Of a stretch of 39,422 nucleotides of DNA, positions 16,576 to 24,704 are shown in pieces. The position numbers were made by a program, and so were the translations under genes. Each line of letters opens with the position of its first letter. Position 1 is the first letter of the stretch. The stretch is from Promethearchaeota archaeon (lineage in GTDB: Archaea; Asgardarchaeota; Lokiarchaeia; Sigyniarchaeales; SOKP01), in the NCBI GenBank assembly GCA_013375475.1, contig JABXKD010000032.1, forward strand, positions 1 through 39,422, read 5' to 3'. Under the pieces are notes generated by a model. That model had not been told where the DNA came from. It saw only the letters and a list, made by a program, of their open reading frames with translations, and did not search any database.

Positions 16576-17760
16576 ATGGTTGAAAAAGAAAAAATTAAAT
16601 TGTGTGCTAAGAACATTGTTAACGCTATAAATATTCAGAATAAAGGTGAAAATGTTTTAATAAGAGGAGGAGTTTATTCTCAAGACTTATTAGAAGAAAT
16701 TGCATTAGAGGTCTATAGAAATGATGGGATCCCTATAATCACATCCGTTAGCGATGACTACAATGAAGCTGTTTTCCAAGACTCCAACATTAGTAGTGAA
16801 ATTTTGGGGGTTACACCTCTTCATTATTTAAAATTGATTGAAAATATTGATGCCTATATAGTAATTGAACCAGATGAAGATCCAGGAGTTCGTGGCAGAG
16901 CACCGAGAGATAAATTGAATGCAAAATTAAAATACTTAGCACCCATAAAGGATGTTCTTTATGGTATGAAAGAAGAATATGCGCCTGGTAAAAAATGGTG
17001 CTATGCAGGGTGGCCATCAAAGAAAGCTGCCAAATATTATGGCATTGAGTACGAATTATTAGAAAAATTCATTGTTGGTGGAATAAGCGTCCCTCAAGAG
17101 ACGATGAGTGAAATAACGGCGAATTTAAGTAAGAATTTTAAAAATGCAAAAAATGTTTATGTTACAGATGATTTAGGAACTGATTTTAGAGTAAATATCC
17201 AAGATCGTGCTGAAATTCAAGATAACGGTTTATTAACAGACGATCAGATCGCTTTAGGTTTATTGGGGGGAAATTTACCCGCCGGTGAAGTGTTTTTCCC
17301 TCCACATGAAAAAATGGGAGAAGGAACTCTCTTTTGTCCCTTAACTAGAGATAGACTTAGTAATAAAATTATTAAAAATGTACATTTGAAATTTAAGAAT
17401 GGAAAATTATTAATTGATGAAGTTACTGCTGATGAGAACCTAAGTGATTTAGTTAGCACTTTTAAGCATAGTGAAAAGATAGACAGGGACAACAATTTAC
17501 CGGAAATTCGAACATACAATGTTGCTGAATTAGGAATCGGGTGCAATCCAGAAATCACAAGAGCAATAGGTTATATATTAACGGATGAAAAGATCAATGG
17601 AAGCGTGCATGTAGCCTTTGGATCTAATAAAATGATGGGAGGTACCTCAGTCTCACAAGTTCATTGGGATTTTGTAACTGCTCCACAAGCTAATATTACT
17701 GTGGAATACAAGGATGGAACGAAAAAACCAATAATGGATACCGGTAAATTGCTTCACTAA
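16576..17760 (+). CDS. M29 family aminopeptidase
   Basis: This 394-residue metallo-aminopeptidase (AmpS/AmpT type) would release N-terminal amino acids from peptides in the cytoplasm. The C-terminal catalytic domain shows LPAGEVFFPPHE (first metal-binding Glu), NVAELGIGCNPEITRAIG (second Glu), GSVHVAFGSNKMMGG (His) and VSQVHWDFV (His and Asp). These are the metal ligands of the family, held in the usual order. The length is normal. Its TAA stop abuts the stop codon of the convergent MFS gene without a spacer. Confidence 0.93.
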   Translation: MVEKEKIKLCAKNIVNAINIQNKGENVLIRGGVYSQDLLEEIALEVYRNDGIPIITSVSDDYNEAVFQDSNISSEILGVTPLHYLKLIENIDAYIVIEPDEDPGVRGRAPRDKLNAKLKYLAPIKDVLYGMKEEYAPGKKWCYAGWPSKKAAKYYGIEYELLEKFIVGGISVPQETMSEITANLSKNFKNAKNVYVTDDLGTDFRVNIQDRAEIQDNGLLTDDQIALGLLGGNLPAGEVFFPPHEKMGEGTLFCPLTRDRLSNKIIKNVHLKFKNGKLLIDEVTADENLSDLVSTFKHSEKIDRDNNLPEIRTYNVAELGIGCNPEITRAIGYILTDEKINGSVHVAFGSNKMMGGTSVSQVHWDFVTAPQANITVEYKDGTKKPIMDTGKLLH

Positions 17761-18954
17761 TTAATACAACTTGAATTTTTGGAAGAAAATCGGCGTTATT
17801 GAAATCAGAGACATAAAAGCAACAATTATTATTAAATTTTCAATAGGAATATAAGAGCTTAGTAGTGTTCCTAAAGGCACAAATATGAAACTTGCTAATA
17901 AGCTCGAACTCCTTATTATTTCATAAGAGAGAGCATTATTTTTACTCAGCTTTGAAATACTAATATTTCTTTCTGTTAGTTGCGACATCATAACCCCTGA
18001 AACTACTTTGTTTGCGGCTGTTAGTAATAAGAAAGTTGTTAAATCAGAAAATATGAGGGAGAATATTAACAAAGCGTATAATACAATTGAAATCGAAATG
18101 TAAGTTCTCGAGTTATACTGGTTTATGAGACGCCTTGATATAAACCAGCCACCTATATATAAATAAGTAAATATAAAAAATAAATAAGAGTAAGTAAAAA
18201 AACCAGATTCTCCAAATTTGGTTAGAATCCATGATGTGAATGGGAATTCGATGAGTTTATCACTCCATATTAAAAAGTTAGTTAAAAATGTGAGTAATAA
18301 TCCGATATGGCCATTTCTTTTTTTATTAAGATTTTCGGGATCTAAAATCGTGTTTCTAGTTTTATTGTCTATACTTACTAAATCGTCGTTAATTAAAAAA
18401 AAAATAATTAAGATAGGAAATGACATAATCCAACAAAGATTAAAAAATATGGACCATAAACTCGTCGAATTTATATCGTAAATAAGAACATTAAACATCA
18501 ATATTGGAACAATGCTCCCAAATGAAGCGCTAACATTAGAAATTAGAATTATATTTTTTTTTTTATCCTTTTGTTCTGAAGCTTCCAGCATTAATTTGCT
18601 CATCCCTGATTTAATGATTAATCTACTCGTAAAATTCAGAGCCAGAAATATTCCGAAATAAGACAAATTATCGATGTTTAAATTAAAAAACGAAAAGCTG
18701 AAGACAAGAAATACGCTTGATATCAAGATGAGTTTTTTTTTCTTATTCGAAAATTTATCAAAAAAAAAGCCCATGAATGGCCCTAAAAAGAGCGTTAGGT
18801 AGGAAAGAAATTGAACGAAGGCTAACTCAATTCTATTCACATCTAAAATAACGAGCATGAAGACGGGGATGTATAAAATTACAAATGTATTAATTAGACT
18901 AATTATGAAATAGACTATGAAAAACGAAATGTAATTTGATTTTAATAGATTCAT
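17761..18954 (-). CDS. MFS-type membrane transporter
   Basis: The protein has 397 residues, mostly hydrophobic, with about 11-12 transmembrane helices. The loop after the second helix reads GPFMGFFFDKFSNKKKKL, the GxxxDxxxxRK-like signature between helices 2 and 3 of the major facilitator superfamily. A longer hydrophilic loop near the middle (DLVSIDNKTRNTILDPENLN) separates the two six-helix halves. Substrate is unknown. Low-complexity A and T runs reflect the Phe, Ile and Lys-rich content. Confidence 0.75.
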   Translation of the reverse strand: MNLLKSNYISFFIVYFIISLINTFVILYIPVFMLVILDVNRIELAFVQFLSYLTLFLGPFMGFFFDKFSNKKKKLILISSVFLVFSFSFFNLNIDNLSYFGIFLALNFTSRLIIKSGMSKLMLEASEQKDKKKNIILISNVSASFGSIVPILMFNVLIYDINSTSLWSIFFNLCWIMSFPILIIFFLINDDLVSIDNKTRNTILDPENLNKKRNGHIGLLLTFLTNFLIWSDKLIEFPFTSWILTKFGESGFFTYSYLFFIFTYLYIGGWFISRRLINQYNSRTYISISIVLYALLIFSLIFSDLTTFLLLTAANKVVSGVMMSQLTERNISISKLSKNNALSYEIIRSSSLLASFIFVPLGTLLSSYIPIENLIIIVAFMSLISITPIFFQKFKLY

Positions 18955-19050
18955 TCAAATAAGCTCAACATTTTTACTGCTTATTCTTTCTTTTTACTCA
19001 ACCTATAAAAAGATATGAAAATAAAAGAAATTCAAAATAGTCTTGAATCT

Positions 19051-19524
19051 TCATACAAAATTTTGGAGTAGCATAATTATCTTTTCTAATACTTTTTCTT
19101 TAAATGTAATACGATCAACCTTAAATTGATATTTCTTTACGATTGTTTCTTCCAGAGTGGAAAAGCCAATATAAACTAAACCTACTGGTTTTTCGGGCGT
19201 GCCACCTGAAGGTCCTGCGATCCCGGTAATACCTATTCCGACGGAAACATTTGATAGTATTCTAATATTTTTAGCCAAATGCTTGGCAATTATTTCCGAG
19301 ACCGCTCCATATTGAATTAAGTCATCAGGATTGATGTTCAAGAGAGATTCTTTAGAAGAATTACTATAACATATTATACCTCGTTCAAAAACTTTAGAGG
19401 CACCAGGAATATTAGTTATCATATTCGAGATATACCCTCCTGTACAAGATTCAGCAACTGCTAATGTTATTTTACTCTTTGTAAATTTTACGACTATTTC
19501 TTTGATAATATCTAAACTATCCAT
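19051..19524 (-). CDS. pncC: CinA C-terminal-type NMN deamidase
   Basis: This is a 157-residue stand-alone CinA C-terminal domain. Family members hydrolyse nicotinamide mononucleotide to nicotinate mononucleotide in NAD recycling. The signature runs are TLAVAESCTGGYISNMIT near the N-terminus, GAVSEIIAKHLA in the middle, and VGIGITGIAGPSGGTPEKPV with VGLVYIGF. The ATG at 19524 gives the usual domain start, and no N-terminal COG1058 domain is attached. Deamidase activity is assumed from the family; not every member has been tested. Confidence 0.9.
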   Translation of the reverse strand: MDSLDIIKEIVVKFTKSKITLAVAESCTGGYISNMITNIPGASKVFERGIICYSNSSKESLLNINPDDLIQYGAVSEIIAKHLAKNIRILSNVSVGIGITGIAGPSGGTPEKPVGLVYIGFSTLEETIVKKYQFKVDRITFKEKVLEKIIMLLQNFV

Positions 19525-19710
19525 TATAATTCTATTAAATTTTACAAAATACTTTTATCTGGTTAATTTAATAAAAATCTTGAAGATTTAAAGCAAACCG
19601 TTTAATATAATAAAAAGCAATATAAATAAAAAATAATATTTATAATTTATATTTTAAAGAAGTATAAGAAACTGCATGGACGAATTGAATAATAACTTTA
19701 ATGTGATTTT

Positions 19711-20259
19711 ATGAGTGATAGTGACGAGCGGAAGGATTTTGTTTTCAAAATAACTGTAATTGGCGATGGGGGAGTCGGTAAAACCTCTTTAATTAAAAAA
19801 TATACAAAGGGAAGTTTTAAGAAGGAGTATATTAAAACTTTAGGAGCTCAATTCTCTAAATATGACGAGAAAATAGAAGGGAGCGCAGTAAAATTGTTTT
19901 TCTGGGATATTGCAGGTCAAGCTGAATTTTCATTTATGAGACCAACCTTTTACAAGGGGAGTAAAGCTGCGATTATAGTTTTTTCTCATGCACCAGGTGA
20001 AGTTGAGAAAAGCTTTGATCATATCTTTGATTGGCACGAAGATATTAAAAAATATTGCGGAGATATTCCAATTGTACTATTCGGCAATAAGATTGATTTG
20101 ATAGATGAAAGTTCAATTGATAATGGAAAGATAGAAGAAATAGTTAATAAAAGAGATTTTCTAGGATTTTATAAAACTAGCGCGAAAACAGGGAATGGCG
20201 TTTACGAAGCGTTTCAGGCGATAATTAAAAATCTTTATGAGAAATATAAGGACCTTTAA
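19711..20259 (+). CDS. Rab/Ras-like small GTPase, first gene of a GTPase-thioredoxin-V4R unit
   Basis: This 182-residue GTPase has fully canonical motifs: G1 GDGGVGKTS (residues 18-26), switch I threonine in IKTLGAQF, G3 WDIAGQAEF with the catalytic Gln, G4 GNKIDL and G5 TSAKTG. It has no lipidation motif. The ATG is preceded by GTGA four bases upstream. It is followed on the same strand, with short gaps, by a thioredoxin-like protein and a V4R-domain protein. All three have GTGA- or GTGT-type ribosome sites, so they are likely one operon. The V4R neighbour suggests a complex analogous to Rab with a TRAPP-like factor. Confidence 0.93.
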   Translation: MSDSDERKDFVFKITVIGDGGVGKTSLIKKYTKGSFKKEYIKTLGAQFSKYDEKIEGSAVKLFFWDIAGQAEFSFMRPTFYKGSKAAIIVFSHAPGEVEKSFDHIFDWHEDIKKYCGDIPIVLFGNKIDLIDESSIDNGKIEEIVNKRDFLGFYKTSAKTGNGVYEAFQAIIKNLYEKYKDL

Positions 20260-20287
20260 ATTTAATTTAAGATTCAATTAGTATTAT

Positions 20288-20295
20288 AAGGTGAT
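20288..20295 (+). promoter_or_regulatory. Shine-Dalgarno that points to a TTA start for the thioredoxin-like gene
   Basis: AAGGTGAT is among the best Shine-Dalgarno matches in the window. The in-frame codon at the normal distance is TTA 20301. The first ordinary in-frame start, TTG 20334, lies 38 bases after the signal. Confidence 0.5.
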
Positions 20296-20300
20296 TTAAG

Positions 20301-20591
20301 TTAGAAAAGTTTCAAAAAGGCTATCCGAAAATTTTGTTATTTTCGTCGTCTCATTGCGGACCGTGCTTACCAATAGAAGAAATGCTAAAGAGAATTAATA
20401 TTTCAATGTTTGGAAAGAAGTTATATATCGAAAAAATAGATGTAGAGAAAAATTACCAATTAACTAATGAATATAAGGTTACTTCACTACCAACAATTAT
20501 TGTAGCAGATAGAAGATTGTGCGTCAATATTCAGGAGGAAGATATTATTGACGCCATATTGTATGGATTTATTTCCTCCGTAAAAATATAA
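20301..20591 (+). CDS. Thioredoxin-like protein with apparent TTA start
   Basis: This is a small thioredoxin-fold protein with the active-site motif CGPC (in SSSHCGPCLPIEEML) and the cis-proline loop TSLPTIIVADRR. It would reduce or exchange disulfides. Starting at the first ordinary codon, TTG 20334 (85 residues), removes most of strand beta-1, because that strand KILLF lies across that codon. The open frame begins after TGA 20292-20294. The strong AAGGTGAT places initiation at TTA 20301, giving 96 residues. A TTA start would be very unusual, and a TTG-to-TTA change or sequence error is the simple alternative. It lies between a GTPase gene and a V4R gene, both with Cys-containing products nearby. 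Confidence 0.75.
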   Translation, partial: LEKFQKGYPKILLFSSSHCGPCLPIEEMLKRINISMFGKKLYIEKIDVEKNYQLTNEYKVTSLPTIIVADRRLCVNIQEEDIIDAILYGFISSVKI

Positions 20592-20627
20592 AAATAAAAA
20601 TTGTAGTAAGAGAAGAGAGTGTAAAAA

Positions 20628-21107
20628 ATGGATCGACAATTACTGTCAAAAATTTTAACACAAATGAGGAAACATTTGAAATCTGGAAAAGAGATTGGAG
20701 ATATGAAGGTAGGTGCATTATTAGCCCTTGGTCATCAGTTAGAGGCTATATTTTACTATTTAGGTCATGAGTTAGCTACACATTTAAATGTGAAACCAAT
20801 TGAAGATGTTAAAACTATACCTGAGGCTATAAAAGAGAAAATTGCTGAGTTTAACATTGGAGAAGTTGAGATTACAGAAAGTACAGAAGAAATAGTTCAA
20901 TTGAAACTTAGAGGGCATTCTTCAATAAAGGATCTTATCGATAAAGGAATTAAAACAGAGGGTAGTTTTTGTTCCTTTGAAGCAGGTTTGCTAGCAGGTT
21001 TAGTAGAAAAAATGACTAATATACATTGTTTTGCACAAGAAGTAGATTGTAGCTTACAGTCAGGAAAGAACCATTGTGAATTTATGATTGTGTTTCAAAA
21101 AGATTAA
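20628..21107 (+). CDS. V4R (4-vinyl reductase, TRAPP Bet3-like) domain protein
   Basis: The protein has 159 residues. The C-terminal half matches the V4R domain: KTEGSFCSFEAGLLAGLVEK, then NIHCFAQEVDCSLQSGKNHC ending in a hydrophobic strand. The domain is related to Bet3-type TRAPP subunits and to hydrocarbon-binding bacterial proteins. Four cysteines lie in this part, and V4R cysteines can bind a ligand or metal. The N-terminal half is helical (LLSKILTQMRKHLKSG and following). The GAGAGTGT ribosome site precedes ATG 20628. It is third in the GTPase-thioredoxin-V4R unit. A TRAPP-like role as partner of the GTPase is an inference. Confidence 0.78.
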   Translation: MDRQLLSKILTQMRKHLKSGKEIGDMKVGALLALGHQLEAIFYYLGHELATHLNVKPIEDVKTIPEAIKEKIAEFNIGEVEITESTEEIVQLKLRGHSSIKDLIDKGIKTEGSFCSFEAGLLAGLVEKMTNIHCFAQEVDCSLQSGKNHCEFMIVFQKD

Positions 21108-21249
21108 CTTAATATCAAGTATCTTTCAAATGTTAATAATTGGTGCTCATTCGTATGAAAATATAGTTTAAATTATAACATTATTAGAAATAGAACTAAA
21201 TAGCGCTAGTTTACATACTTCTCCTAATAAATTAAAAAAATAAAAATAA

Positions 21250-21897
21250 TTAAATAAAAGTTATATCTTGATAGTCGGTATCGCCTAATTCCTTTTTCGC
21301 GACACCCAATTCTCGTACCTGTATATTTAATTTCCTTACTGCTTCTTTAACTATTTCTTTTCGTTTAGCTCCAGTACAAACTATCCTTCCCGTGCTGAAT
21401 ATTAGAAAAACTGTTTTTGGTTCCTGCATTCTATAGATTAACCCAGGAAAAACTTCTGGTTCGTACATAGCATACTCCATAACGATTGCTGCCATGTTTA
21501 AATCTATATTTGTGTGTAAATCACCACTAGCTACGATATTTTGAATAGTGATTTCGGGATTGGATACTTTTATGCCTGCTTTTCTTATATTCTTTAACAC
21601 TTTCTCCACAACCCTATCAGCTTCCGAAGCTTTACGCATACCAGTAACTACCATCTTGCCAGTAGAGAAAATTAAAATTGTTGCTTTGGGTTTTTCAATT
21701 CTCATTACTAATCCAGGAAATCTTTCAGGGTTGTACTCAACATCCGCATGTTTACGAGCAATCTGATTTAAATCGATTTTTTCTGTTATTTCAACGACGA
21801 CAGTCGCAACTACATTTTCAATTTTGTAGTCTAAACCTTCCTCTTCTTTTTCCTCGTCTTCGCCCTCTTCTTCTAAATCTTCCTCTTTTTCTGCCAT
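21250..21897 (-). CDS. tbp: TATA-box-binding protein
   Basis: This is a general transcription factor that binds promoter TATA boxes and recruits TFB and RNA polymerase. Two direct repeats form the saddle. The first has NVVATVVVEI, EYNPERFPGLVMR and ILIFSTGKMVVTG. The second has NIVASGDLHTNI, YEPEVFPGLIYRM and FLIFSTGRIVCTGAK. The Phe residues of FPG and IFSTG that kink DNA are present in both. The first 20 residues are almost entirely Glu and Asp, an acidic N-terminal tail longer than in many archaeal TBPs. The C-terminus extends past the last helix (to DTDYQDITFI). The gene stands alone between divergent and convergent neighbours. Confidence 0.96.
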   Translation of the reverse strand: MAEKEEDLEEEGEDEEKEEEGLDYKIENVVATVVVEITEKIDLNQIARKHADVEYNPERFPGLVMRIEKPKATILIFSTGKMVVTGMRKASEADRVVEKVLKNIRKAGIKVSNPEITIQNIVASGDLHTNIDLNMAAIVMEYAMYEPEVFPGLIYRMQEPKTVFLIFSTGRIVCTGAKRKEIVKEAVRKLNIQVRELGVAKKELGDTDYQDITFI

Positions 21898-22074
21898 CCT
21901 ACATCAAACTTAATAAATATGATTTGAATTAATTGAGTAAAATTAAATTCTTTTAAAAACGGTATTTCTTTATAAATGATTTTTTGTTTATAAAGGCATT
22001 TATAAACGAGCTATTTAAATTTCTCTTTTTGCAGAAAATCAAATATAAAATTGATTGGGATAAAATCTGGAAAT

Positions 22075-22605
22075 CTAACTATCTAAATTCTTTGCCAATA
22101 TTTTATTAATGATTTCCATAAAAGCGCTTTCTACATTTGATCCCGTTTTAGCAGAAGTAGGCATAAATTCCATGTTATATCTTTTCGCAAGTTTGACACC
22201 TTCACTCTCTTGGACTTTTATAGCATTTTTTAGATCAGTTTTATTCCCAAGTAAAAGCAATGGCTGATCTCCTCTTGCATCTTTAAAATCTAAGATCCAA
22301 TCCTCAAGTTTGTCGTAAGAACTTCTTTTAGTGCAATCATATATTATTAGTGCTCCATTTGCTCCTTCTAAATACAACTTTCGTAAGGCTTTGAAACTTT
22401 CTTGGCCGCCTAAGTCCCAGATCTGAGCGGATACATCTCCAAATTCCTTAATGTTCAAATCTTTCTTTAATAAGTTCACACCTAAAGTGCTTTTATAATT
22501 CCCTCGAAAATTTTTCTCAATAAAGCGGTAAACCAACGAAGTTTTACCGACATTAGCTTCTCCAAGCACACAAATTTTTACAATATAGCTAGAATTAACA
22601 GTCAT
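22075..22605 (-). CDS. Rab/Ras-like small GTPase
   Basis: This 176-residue GTPase shows G1 GEANVGKTS (residues 15-23), switch I KSTLGVNLL, G3 WDLGGQE with the catalytic Gln, G4 GNKTDL and G5 TSAKTG. The Ala-Asn at positions equivalent to Ras 12-13 is a mild deviation seen in other Rab-like proteins. It has no prenylation motif. The start ATG 22605 has GTGA six bases upstream on its strand. No obvious partner gene is adjacent; TBP lies downstream on the same strand after 177 AT-rich bases. Confidence 0.93.
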   Translation of the reverse strand: MTVNSSYIVKICVLGEANVGKTSLVYRFIEKNFRGNYKSTLGVNLLKKDLNIKEFGDVSAQIWDLGGQESFKALRKLYLEGANGALIIYDCTKRSSYDKLEDWILDFKDARGDQPLLLLGNKTDLKNAIKVQESEGVKLAKRYNMEFMPTSAKTGSNVESAFMEIINKILAKNLDS

Positions 22606-22736
22606 AATTATTCACAATATCAATTGACTTTTTTTTTACTTTCATAATAATGTTTATCCTTATTAATAATTTTCATGTCGAGACTTCGAAGTCTTTTATT
22701 ATCGTCAAAAGATGTTCTTAAAACAAACATTGCGTT

Positions 22737-23123
22737 TTATGAAAAGTTAGCGTGAATGTCTATTTTTTTTGACAGGGAATTAACGGTGTTAACATATTCA
22801 GAATACAGTTTTGGAATTAAGTTATTTGTCCTAGCTTTACTATATGCAAAGAGAAATAGTTGACTTAAGGAAACATCGTTGTTGAGATCATATATATCCT
22901 TTCTTAAATTGAATTTTTCGCTGTTTTGATCTATAAAATTACAAAGTATATATCTATTTTCATTAGATAATTCTAATTCATTCATTAAGCCATAGATCCT
23001 TAAAATTAACGGCCCTCGATACTTAATATGTTTATTATTAATAGTTTGAAATAATTGAAGGAATTTATTTCTCTTAAGTGACGATGACATGAATATTAAT
23101 ATTAGAGTATTATTTATCATCAT
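22737..23123 (-). CDS. Hypothetical helical protein
   Basis: I do not recognise this 128-residue protein. It is predicted to be mainly alpha-helical, with basic N-terminal helices (SSSLKRNKFLQLFQTINN) and a C-terminal half rich in Leu, Tyr and Ser. It has no cysteine cluster and no membrane segment apart from a short hydrophobic N-terminus (NNTLILIFM). That start is supported by a TATA-like TTTTATAT about 30 bases upstream. An internal ATG twelve codons later (23090) would remove the hydrophobic stretch. It may be lineage-specific. Confidence 0.45.
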   Translation of the reverse strand: MMINNTLILIFMSSSLKRNKFLQLFQTINNKHIKYRGPLILRIYGLMNELELSNENRYILCNFIDQNSEKFNLRKDIYDLNNDVSLSQLFLFAYSKARTNNLIPKLYSEYVNTVNSLSKKIDIHANFS

Positions 23124-23176
23124 AAATAATATCTAGGTAATACATAAAACATATAAAACACCTATTAAAACTAGTT

Positions 23177-23449
23177 TTAAAAAGAGTATTCAAATCCTTT
23201 GAATTTATGTTGAACTTCCTTGTATTCATATTCAATAGTTTCGACTTTAGCGGAATCCGGCCCTTTTTTAACAAATTTTAATAATTCTATTAATTTATTT
23301 TCTAGTCCTTCAGCTTCAATATACACGCTACCGTCATACAAATTCTTAACATATCCGGTCAGACCAAGTTTCCGAGCTATTTTTCTGGTTGTATAGCGGA
23401 AAAATACTCCTTGAACAAGTCCATATACATGTATGATAATTCTTTTCAT
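23177..23449 (-). CDS. acyP: Acylphosphatase
   Basis: This 90-residue enzyme hydrolyses acyl phosphates. The signature GLVQGVFFRYTTRKIA carries the phosphate-binding loop and the catalytic Arg18, and GYVKNLYDGSVYIEAEG carries the catalytic Asn36. The length and the ferredoxin-like beta-alpha-beta order are standard. It lies 19 bases upstream of the DegT aminotransferase stop on the same strand, so both may share a transcript. Confidence 0.95.
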   Translation of the reverse strand: MKRIIIHVYGLVQGVFFRYTTRKIARKLGLTGYVKNLYDGSVYIEAEGLENKLIELLKFVKKGPDSAKVETIEYEYKEVQHKFKGFEYSF

Positions 23450-23468
23450 ATATCAAAGGTTTCAAGAA

Positions 23469-24602
23469 CTATTTTTTTGTTAAATTTTTCATTATTTCAA
23501 TATTTTCATCAAGCAACTCTTTTGAGACATTGGGATGGATATCTAAGGCGAATATTTCCTGAGTAACCCTTTCTACTATAGGTAAATTAATTTTTCTATA
23601 ATCAATTTCTTTACCATAAAATGGGCAAGACCAGGGACATCCTTTCGAATAAGCTATTTTTTCTTGAAATAACTTGGTTTTATAAAGGGGTTTTGGATAG
23701 AGTACTTTGCTCCTTGGAAACGCCTTCAGAAATTGAGGTTTAGTCAAGCCTAAAATCTCTGGATCGATGCGTCCAATCCAATAGTTAAATGCGGGTTCGC
23801 AGTACTCAGGTACAAAAGGTGGCTGTATTCCTGGAATCTCAGAAATTCCTTTAGATAAATATTGAGCATTCTTATTTCTGCTCTCAATAAAACCATTTAT
23901 CCTTTTGAGCTGTACTCTTCCAATTGCACCCTGAATTTCGGTCATTCTATAATTGTAACCTAATCTATTATATACGTACCATTCAGGTTCGCCATGATGT
24001 CTTAGTAATCGACATTGCTCAGCTAATATATCATCATCTGTAGTGATCATGCCTCCTTCTCCCGTTGTCATATTTTTGGAAGGATAAAAACTAAAGCAAC
24101 CGATGTTACCAATAGCCCCGACTTTTTTATTATAACATTTTGTTCCAATGGATTGAGCAGCATCTTCTATGAGATAAATGTCGTTATCTTTAGCGATATC
24201 AACAAGAGTACGCGTATCTGCACCAATTCCCGCTAAATGGACCGGAATTATTGCTTTAGTTTTCTCAGTTATTTTTTCTTTAACGGAGTCGGGATCCAAA
24301 GTATAAGATTTATCGTCAATATCAGCAAATATAGGTATGGCATTATTGTGGAGTATGGAACTTGCAGTAGCTATAAATGTAAATGGTGGGACTATTACTT
24401 CGTCTCCAGGACCAATATCTAAAGCGGCGATTGCGATATGGAGCGCTGCTGTTCCACTGTTCACAGCAATAGCGTGTTTAACGCCTATATAATGTGCGAA
24501 TTCTTCTTCAAACTTCTTTACGAACTCACCGTGTAACAGGGTTAACATCTGTGATTTCATCACTTTTAGAACTTCGTTTTGTTCCTTCTCTGAAAGGTTC
24601 AT
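23469..24602 (-). CDS. DegT/DnrJ/EryC1/StrS-type PLP aminotransferase 2
   Basis: This is a PLP-dependent sugar aminotransferase. The PLP lysine is in CFSFYPSKNMTTGEGGMI, with IEDAAQSIGT before it and GYNYRMTEIQGAIGRVQL after it. These fit the nucleotide-sugar aminotransferases that act on UDP- or dTDP-keto-hexoses for cell-surface glycans. It differs clearly from the enzyme at 10961, whose PLP motif reads SFQASK. A TGATC five bases before ATG 24602 supports that start; a TTG nine codons upstream (24629) is also in frame. The KGCPWSCPFYGKE segment near the C-terminus holds a short Cys-x3-Cys pair. Confidence 0.88.
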   Translation of the reverse strand: MNLSEKEQNEVLKVMKSQMLTLLHGEFVKKFEEEFAHYIGVKHAIAVNSGTAALHIAIAALDIGPGDEVIVPPFTFIATASSILHNNAIPIFADIDDKSYTLDPDSVKEKITEKTKAIIPVHLAGIGADTRTLVDIAKDNDIYLIEDAAQSIGTKCYNKKVGAIGNIGCFSFYPSKNMTTGEGGMITTDDDILAEQCRLLRHHGEPEWYVYNRLGYNYRMTEIQGAIGRVQLKRINGFIESRNKNAQYLSKGISEIPGIQPPFVPEYCEPAFNYWIGRIDPEILGLTKPQFLKAFPRSKVLYPKPLYKTKLFQEKIAYSKGCPWSCPFYGKEIDYRKINLPIVERVTQEIFALDIHPNVSKELLDENIEIMKNLTKK

Positions 24603-24704
24603 AATTAGATCATTTTTTTTAAAAAGCAAATTTTAAGATTATAATAATTAGAGTAAATACCATTTTAATAATCTAATTCTTTAAAAAAGAGTTTTTCAAC
24701 ATAA

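Noticed and set aside
17758..17763. TAATTA where the M29 and MFS stop codons abut, considered as a regulatory site.
   Set aside because: It is simply two convergent stop codons, TAA and its reverse complement, packed without a spacer.
22681..22694. Perfect palindrome AGACTTCGAAGTCT between the GTPase at 22075 and the orphan at 22737, considered as a terminator.
   Set aside because: On the minus strand, the strand of both genes, no T run follows it; the T run is on the plus side. It may be a chance inverted repeat or a protein site, so I did not list it.
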